Source of the DNA: CAMAVK01 sp964362485
Lineage (GTDB): Archaea; Nanobdellota; Nanobdellia; Woesearchaeales; GW2011-AR9
Reading direction: 5' to 3'
DNA length: 9,544 bases
Assembly: GCA_964362485.1 (NCBI GenBank)
Contig: CAYIEX010000068.1
Location: 1-9,544 of the forward strand
A program made the translations under genes and the position numbers. The notes below the pieces were generated by a model, which was not told the DNA's origin, made no database searches, and saw only the letters and a list, made by a program, of their open reading frames with translations. The first letter of the stretch is position 1. Each line of letters opens with the position of its first letter. Below are positions 6,185 through 9,544 of this stretch, one piece after another.

Positions 6185-6412
6185 TTAACAAACTCAAGAC
6201 CCCGAACCATTTATTAAGTTTTTGTCCAAAAAAGTGCGGATGTCAGCTAAAAACAACCACCTCCTCCAAGGATAATAATATTCCATTTTCATTTTAACTA
6301 ACTTAATAACTCATGAAGTTAGGATGTAGTATAATCTGATTTATGGACTTAGTTTCACTAACAGATCAAAGGATAGGTGACTAAAGTCAAACACGAGAGT
6401 ATCACCACGAAT
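6185..6412. other. Intergenic region between tRNA-Thr and the broken nuclease
   Basis: These 228 bases hold no convincing gene. They contain the tRNA-Thr TATA-like box and a 32-codon minus-strand frame at 6194-6292 (ATG, start MKMEYYYPWRRW). Two small inverted repeats are present: TAACTT/AAGTTA around 6297-6321 and TTAGT/ACTAA around 6349-6361. Plus 6257-6268 (ACCACCTCCTCC) resembles the 3' end of 16S rRNA, probably by chance. Composition is A/T-rich. Confidence 0.5.
6211..6218 (-). promoter_or_regulatory. TATA-like box of tRNA-Thr
   Basis: The minus strand reads CTTAATAA here, centred about 29-30 nt upstream of the mature tRNA 5' end at 6184. This suits a very short leader. Confidence 0.45.
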
Positions 6413-6766
6413 CTACATTTTTATGATAAGAGCACTATTTCCACAATAAAAGAACGCTTCGCGAATGTCAAAAAGTGAGATTCTTTTGATTCTGCTTAAC
6501 TGCTTACGCGCTTTGGTAACTCGGGCACTACATTTCACTTCATAAATGTCGTAGTGATCTCCTTTACGCGCAAGTAAATCAATTTCAGCAGCGAGCTTTT
6601 GTTTGCGTTTCTCTTGTTTATAGAGAGGAACGTGTGTTAGAATCAGATCATAGTCCGGCTCAAGTTTGCGCTTAAGCTCAATTACATATTGATCGTGTTT
6701 AATGATGAATTCATCACCTAACTACATCAGAAAAGGACTTGCAAGATTATAAATGTTTGTAGTCAC
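6413..6766 (-). pseudogene. PD-(D/E)XK nuclease frame with an in-frame TAG
   Basis: From a GTG at 6766 the minus strand encodes 117 positions ending at TAG (6413-6415), interrupted by TAG at codon 15 (6722-6724). The body is protein-like. Codons 61-78 read EIDLLARKGDHYDIYEVK, giving Asp63, Glu76 and Lys78, the D...ExK core of Holliday-resolvase or restriction-like nucleases, followed by a basic helix (KARKQLSRIKR). No ATG, GTG or TTG starts the frame between the TAG and the core, so it is not simply a shorter normal gene. A TATA-like box (6787-6795) is centred about 25 nt before the GTG. A GGTGA directly after the TAG is followed by ATC/ATT codons, so a non-standard start is a remote alternative. 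Most likely a recently disabled gene, or a sequencing error. Confidence 0.65.
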
Positions 6767-6786
6767 TTTAGGATATAAATATAAAA

Positions 6787-6795
6787 AATATATAA
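6787..6795 (-). promoter_or_regulatory. TATA-like box upstream of the broken nuclease frame
   Basis: TTATATATT on minus, centred at 6791, is 25 nt before the GTG at 6766, the spacing expected of a leaderless archaeal start. It touches the 3' end of the J-domain gene. Confidence 0.4.
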
Positions 6796-7338
6796 CTATT
6801 GCAATTCTCGTCGCAAAACCTGATAGGCATTACTAATTTTTTTAAACATTTCCGGGTCACCGCCGTCAACATCAGGATGAAACTTTTTTGCCAGGGCTTT
6901 ATACTTTTTCGTAATTACTTCCATATCCATTACCCCATCATCAAGTTCCAATACCTCACGTGCTTCTCTTCGAGCATGCTCCAAATCATCAGGTTCCGAG
7001 AACTCAGCAAGAAAATCATTAAACGACTTCTCCCCACCTAAAAGTAAAGTCACCTCTCGCTCAATTATCTTTGCAACAAAATAAAGATTCTCCACAAACC
7101 TTGTTTGCATTTTATAGTCATAGTGTAAATAATGCCCTTCAAACATCCATGCCGCAGTTGCAGGAGCAGCAACACGGGAATTATGTTGTAATGGTACATC
7201 TGTATCATCTTCTTTTACCCCAATCTTGCTAAGCGTATTAATAATATCATTTTTAAACTGAATTGCCCTGCGATCATGAGAATCGCGAATAAGAGGTAAT
7301 TTATAGTCATGTCCTTTAATTTTAATAGTTGTCATCAT
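6796..7338 (-). CDS. J-domain (DnaJ-like) protein with a unique N-terminal region
   Basis: 180 residues. The C-terminal part (about 125-180) is a J domain: the helix II segment KKYKALAKKF precedes HPD (154-156), and a conserved helix III follows (DPEMFKKISNAYQVLRREL). The HPD loop normally stimulates Hsp70/DnaK ATPase, so this should be a DnaK co-chaperone or adaptor in the cytosol. Residues 1-120 show no Gly/Phe region or zinc-binding CxxCxGxG repeats, so it is not a classical DnaJ but a C-terminal J protein with its own substrate or localisation module. The start is one of two adjacent ATGs (7338, 7335) with no ribosome binding site; TATA-like sequence lies upstream at about 7351-7375. It is co-oriented with and downstream of tRNA-Ser. 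It ends with TAG, so amber is a normal stop here. Confidence 0.88.
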   Translation of the reverse strand: MMTTIKIKGHDYKLPLIRDSHDRRAIQFKNDIINTLSKIGVKEDDTDVPLQHNSRVAAPATAAWMFEGHYLHYDYKMQTRFVENLYFVAKIIEREVTLLLGGEKSFNDFLAEFSEPDDLEHARREAREVLELDDGVMDMEVITKKYKALAKKFHPDVDGGDPEMFKKISNAYQVLRRELQ

Positions 7339-7435
7339 GGTTTAGTTGCGAAATATACTCGTTTTCAGGCTAAAATAAGAGTTTCTCTAAAAAGCTTCCT
7401 GTATTTTATGATTAATTTGAGATATAGTCATGTAA

Positions 7436-7441
7436 GAAAAA
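7436..7441 (-). terminator. T6 terminator after tRNA-Ser
   Basis: Immediately after the discriminator base the minus strand reads CTTTTTTC, an oligo-T run typical of archaeal intrinsic termination. It separates tRNA-Ser from the J-domain gene. Confidence 0.6.
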
Positions 7442-7443
7442 AG

Positions 7444-7545
7444 CGCCAACGCCCAGATTTGAACTGGGAATCCCAGAGGGACAGGTTCTCTCTTACCAAA
7501 TAAGGTATTCAAGACCTGCGCAATACCGGGTTATGCGACGTTGGC
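7444..7545 (-). tRNA. trnS: tRNA-Ser(UGA) with a 20-nt intron
   Basis: Read on minus, the acceptor is GCCAACG (7545-7539) with CGTTGGC (7451-7445), seven perfect pairs. The discriminator is G (7444), as expected for Ser, with no encoded CCA. The D-arm has a 3-bp stem GCA/TGC with a GG-containing loop. The anticodon stem is CAGGT (7518-7514) with ACCTG (7486-7482). The anticodon is TGA at 7511-7509. A variable-arm hairpin TCCC-TCT-GGGA marks a class II tRNA. The T-arm CCCAG-TTCAAAT-CTGGG is canonical. The 27-nt anticodon loop contains a 20-nt intron. The gene is preceded by two repeats of its own 5' end and has no TATA box at normal distance; the nearest good one is at 7687-7698. Confidence 0.93.
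7488..7507 (-). other. 20-nt intron of tRNA-Ser (37/38)
   Basis: Removing 7507-7488 leaves the 7-nt loop CTTGAAA around anticodon TGA. The intron folds as TACC-TTATTT-GGTA. The central helix of the splicing motif is weak (CTT with GAG, three pairs including one G-U). The 3' bulge AGA is regular, so this is a relaxed BHB. Confidence 0.8.
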
Positions 7546-7600
7546 ATTGTTCGCCATGGCGCGACCAGTGAACTTGCTTCACTGAGTATGCGACGTTGGC
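7546..7600 (-). repeat. tRNA-Ser-derived leader repeat, unit B
   Basis: On minus, 7600-7587 is identical to the first 14 nt of tRNA-Ser (GCCAACGTCGCATA). It is followed by CT and a 7-bp hairpin, CAGTGAA (7584-7578) with TTCACTG (7572-7566), then GTCGCG and a palindromic CGCCATGGCG. The unit ends exactly where the tRNA begins. It has no anticodon or T-arm, so it is not a whole tRNA. Confidence 0.8.
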
Positions 7601-7649
7601 AGTTCTAACGTCGCGACCGAAATGTTAATTTCGAGTATGCGACGGTGGC
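7601..7649 (-). repeat. tRNA-Ser-derived leader repeat, unit A
   Basis: Same layout as unit B. The start matches the tRNA 5' end with one change (GCCACCGTCGCATA), followed by CT, a 6-bp hairpin CGAAAT (7633-7628) with ATTTCG (7623-7618), then GTCGCG. CGTCGC (7644-7639) also pairs with GCGACG (7614-7609), closing an outer stem. The hairpin sequence differs completely from unit B while the fold and position are kept, which suggests a structured RNA. Confidence 0.8.
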
Positions 7650-7686
7650 TAAGCTAAACCACACTCAAAACTCCACTTCTCCCATA

Positions 7687-7698
7687 TTTTTATAAAAC
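7687..7698. promoter_or_regulatory. TATA-like box, possibly shared by tRNA-Ser leader and flippase gene
   Basis: TTTTTATAAAAC is nearly symmetric. On plus it is about 27 nt before a start near 7718, just ahead of the ATG at 7725. On minus it would start a transcript near 7665, which then includes both leader repeats before tRNA-Ser. No other TATA-like sequence lies between 7546 and 7680. Confidence 0.45.
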
Positions 7699-7724
7699 TT
7701 TAGGTTTTAATACCCAAAAGGCAG

Positions 7725-8723
7725 ATGAAACAAGAAGAGTCACCCTGGCAAGTACATAAAACCAAGATTATTATTGGATTTCAAATTCTTCTAAGTACAG
7801 CGTTATTCTACCTTCTCTTTAGTAAGATCCACATCGACGATATAAAGTTCCTATTTTTACAATCCGACCCGCTCATCTTTGCTGGAGTGGTAGGGATTAA
7901 AGCGGTGAGTATAGCAGCCAGCGTTTTTACTCTCATCACGATTATTTATTTTTTCAACCATAAAATACCGAAACGGAAATTGAGTAAGATTTACTTCAGC
8001 AGCCTTTTTTACAATAACCTTGGTGTCGGTACAATTGGCGGAGACACATACAAATGGTTTGCAATCAAAAGAGAAATCAGCTCCAAAGAGCAAGCAACCC
8101 TTATTTTAATCACTGAAAAAATAGTAAACTTTTCAATGCTCGTCTCATTCTTTGCCCTCGGATCACTCATCGTTTATTTCAGTTTCCACCCAGCATCAAT
8201 TATACTTACCATTCCTTTAGCGTTAGTTCTCATTTTCCTTGTACAATTAGTACTCCAAGCATTCACCCAATCGAAATTATTCAAATTTCTAAGCAAATTC
8301 AACAAAGTTAAAATTCTCTTTGACCATTTTGAACTATTCTATAAAGTCCAGCCTCTCCATTTGAGTGTCGCAACAGTCTTCTCATTTCTCTTTTGCCTAA
8401 TGAATGTTGCAACACTTGCCCTGATCGTTCATTCCCTTAATGATTCCATTCCCGTAAGTTTTTCCTTCCTTGTTATTCCCGTTGTAATTCTCTTCACAAC
8501 CCTTCCATTATCATTCCAAGGTTTTGGCCTACGTGAAATATCGATCACCTACATGTTCTCTTTATTCGGCTACTCCCTTTACATTGGTGCAGTTGCAGCC
8601 CTCTTACTTTTACTCGCAAATCTTCTCGTAAGTCTTCTCTCTGGTATTTATGTATTATTTCAATTCAAAAAAAGCCTTGGCAAATCGCAAGAAGATAAAG
8701 ACTCTTGGCACAACAGAAATTAA
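7725..8723 (+). CDS. AglD / LPG-synthase-type membrane protein (flippase-like)
   Basis: 332 residues with about eight hydrophobic helices (first at 14-33, then about 50-77, 125-150, 155-180, 212-236, 243-262, 275-312). Two family signatures are clear: NNLGVGTIGGDTYKWFAIKR (97-116), matching the N...GxxGGD...R motif, and PLSFQGFGLRE (261-271), matching P.S..G.G.RE. The family (lysylphosphatidylglycerol synthase TM region / UPF0104 / AglD) includes archaeal proteins needed for glycosylation of surface proteins and bacterial lipid flippases, so a role in lipid-linked sugar or lipid handling at the cytoplasmic membrane is likely. A link to the sequon-rich surface protein is speculative. The C-terminal tail is short and charged, with no fused synthetase domain. 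It is convergent with the hydrolase gene, 32 bp apart. Confidence 0.88.
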   Translation: MKQEESPWQVHKTKIIIGFQILLSTALFYLLFSKIHIDDIKFLFLQSDPLIFAGVVGIKAVSIAASVFTLITIIYFFNHKIPKRKLSKIYFSSLFYNNLGVGTIGGDTYKWFAIKREISSKEQATLILITEKIVNFSMLVSFFALGSLIVYFSFHPASIILTIPLALVLIFLVQLVLQAFTQSKLFKFLSKFNKVKILFDHFELFYKVQPLHLSVATVFSFLFCLMNVATLALIVHSLNDSIPVSFSFLVIPVVILFTTLPLSFQGFGLREISITYMFSLFGYSLYIGAVAALLLLLANLLVSLLSGIYVLFQFKKSLGKSQEDKDSWHNRN

Positions 8724-8755
8724 TACATATTGAAGTCATTTCACATAACATCAAT

Positions 8756-9544
8756 TTAACGTGCCGTACTATTTCTAAAGCGAAGAACAGCATCAATCGC
8801 TTTTTTGTGATCAAAATCACGAAAGACAATATGATCGCCTTGCTCTAAGACAACAAACTCTTTGGGAGAAGTTATTTCTTCAAACAAATCCTTTGAGCCG
8901 TCAAGTGTGGTTACCGTATCATCACGCGCATGAATAAAAAGAATTGGCGTATCAAACCCACCTACATCCCTTCTTACAGCGTCAGCTAAATCCATAATTT
9001 GCGGCAACGCATGAAGGGGAAAACTATAACCACTCAAATGCTTCACCCGCTCTACAGGATCATCAATCGTTCCATAAGGCTCAGATTTTTTCATATATCC
9101 AAGCAGAGGAGGAATCAATCTCCCAGTAAGTACATCCGGAACATAGGACGGAGCAAATTCAAGCCCAGGACCCACGGCTACAACTCCATCAAGATGCCGC
9201 TCCTCGGCAACACGCAGCGCAATGACACCACCCATGCTGCTCCCTAAAACATACGAACACTGATGCATATCGACCATCTCCCGTACCTGTAAATACCATT
9301 CCTCAACCGAATGATTCAAAAGCGCACTAGAAACCATCCCATGTCCCAAAAGCCGTGGAACATAGACAGTATCATTAAATTCACGGTGAATAGCCTCTGC
9401 CATAATCCGCAGCTCATCCGGTGTTGAGGTATAGCCATGCACCATCACCCAACAAGTTGAAGAGCCATTCATAATAATATCATCAGCACCGAGTCGAACA
9501 CCGCGCTCATCAAAGTCCAAATATTGTAAATCTTGTTCATTCTT
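8756..9544 (-). CDS. Alpha/beta hydrolase, probable carboxylesterase (5' end may be outside)
   Basis: Numbering from a possible TTG start at 9520 gives 254 residues. The oxyanion loop is HGYTS (28-32), the nucleophile elbow is GSSMG (93-97, Ser95), the acid is Asp201 in HARDD, and the base is His230 in GDHIV. All three catalytic positions are present. Length and motif order match Est30-like carboxylesterases and monoacylglycerol lipase-like enzymes that hydrolyse short to medium acyl esters. There is no signal peptide, so it is probably cytosolic. The frame stays open from 9520 to the window edge (eight more codons), with no ATG in frame, so the true start may lie beyond it. The ATG at 9540 is in another frame. 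The substrate cannot be predicted. Confidence 0.85.
   Translation of the reverse strand, partial: KNEQDLQYLDFDERGVRLGADDIIMNGSSTCWVMVHGYTSTPDELRIMAEAIHREFNDTVYVPRLLGHGMVSSALLNHSVEEWYLQVREMVDMHQCSYVLGSSMGGVIALRVAEERHLDGVVAVGPGLEFAPSYVPDVLTGRLIPPLLGYMKKSEPYGTIDDPVERVKHLSGYSFPLHALPQIMDLADAVRRDVGGFDTPILFIHARDDTVTTLDGSKDLFEEITSPKEFVVLEQGDHIVFRDFDHKKAIDAVLRFRNSTAR

Noticed and set aside
6257..6268. Plus-strand sequence resembling the 16S rRNA 3' end, or a strong minus-strand ribosome binding site
   Set aside because: It lies inside the 32-codon frame and has no convincing gene at the right distance; short purine-rich matches are expected by chance.
6722..6724. Pyrrolysine decoding of the in-frame TAG
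   Set aside because: TAG is the ordinary stop of the J-domain and EndoV-like genes and of this frame itself, and no downstream stem-loop or Pyl gene is seen in the window.
7532..7649. CRISPR array or integration (att) duplication at tRNA-Ser
   Set aside because: Only three copies with unequal spacing and structured, hairpin-forming spacers; the copies derive from the 5' end of the tRNA, whereas integrase sites usually duplicate the 3' end, and no integrase is present.

Overview
The window looks like chromosomal DNA of a small-genome archaeon, most likely of the DPANN group (Woesearchaeales- or Pacearchaeota-like). The placement is inferred. The supporting signs are two tRNA genes interrupted by archaeal bulge-helix-bulge (BHB) type introns and lacking an encoded CCA, TATA-like boxes about 25-28 nt upstream of several starts (some apparently leaderless), occasional GGTGA-type ribosome binding sites, a sequon-rich secreted surface protein, and an AglD-like membrane protein beside a bacterial-looking phosphoglycerate kinase. 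There is no sign of a mobile element, CRISPR array or rRNA.

Layout, left to right. Positions 1-955 (minus) hold the N-terminal part of a large secreted surface protein that starts at TTG and runs off the left edge. Phosphoglycerate kinase follows on plus (1170-2354) and overlaps tail-to-tail by 26 bp with a 400-residue coiled-coil protein on minus (2329-3531). A divergent intergenic region with an 81-nt G-free stretch (3602-3682) separates that gene from a two-gene plus operon: an endonuclease V homologue that has lost two catalytic aspartates (3744-4361), and one base later a putative HExxH metalloprotease (4363-5172). A minus-strand protein with one membrane segment follows (5289-6008).

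The minus strand then carries tRNA-Thr(UGU) with two introns (6052-6184), a PD-(D/E)XK nuclease frame broken by an in-frame TAG (6413-6766), a J-domain protein (6796-7338), and tRNA-Ser(UGA) with a 20-nt intron (7444-7545). Upstream of tRNA-Ser lie two structured repeats (7546-7649) that copy the first 14-17 nt of the tRNA itself. A TATA-like box near 7687-7698 could serve both this tRNA transcript and the plus-strand AglD/LPG-synthase-type membrane protein (7725-8723). An alpha/beta hydrolase on minus (8756 to the right edge) closes the window.

Most of it is ordinary housekeeping and membrane content. The unusual material is in the RNA genes (a probable 13-nt T-loop intron; tRNA-derived leader repeats), the degenerate EndoV plus metalloprotease pair, and several small sequence oddities at promoters and starts. 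No complete new system is demonstrated.
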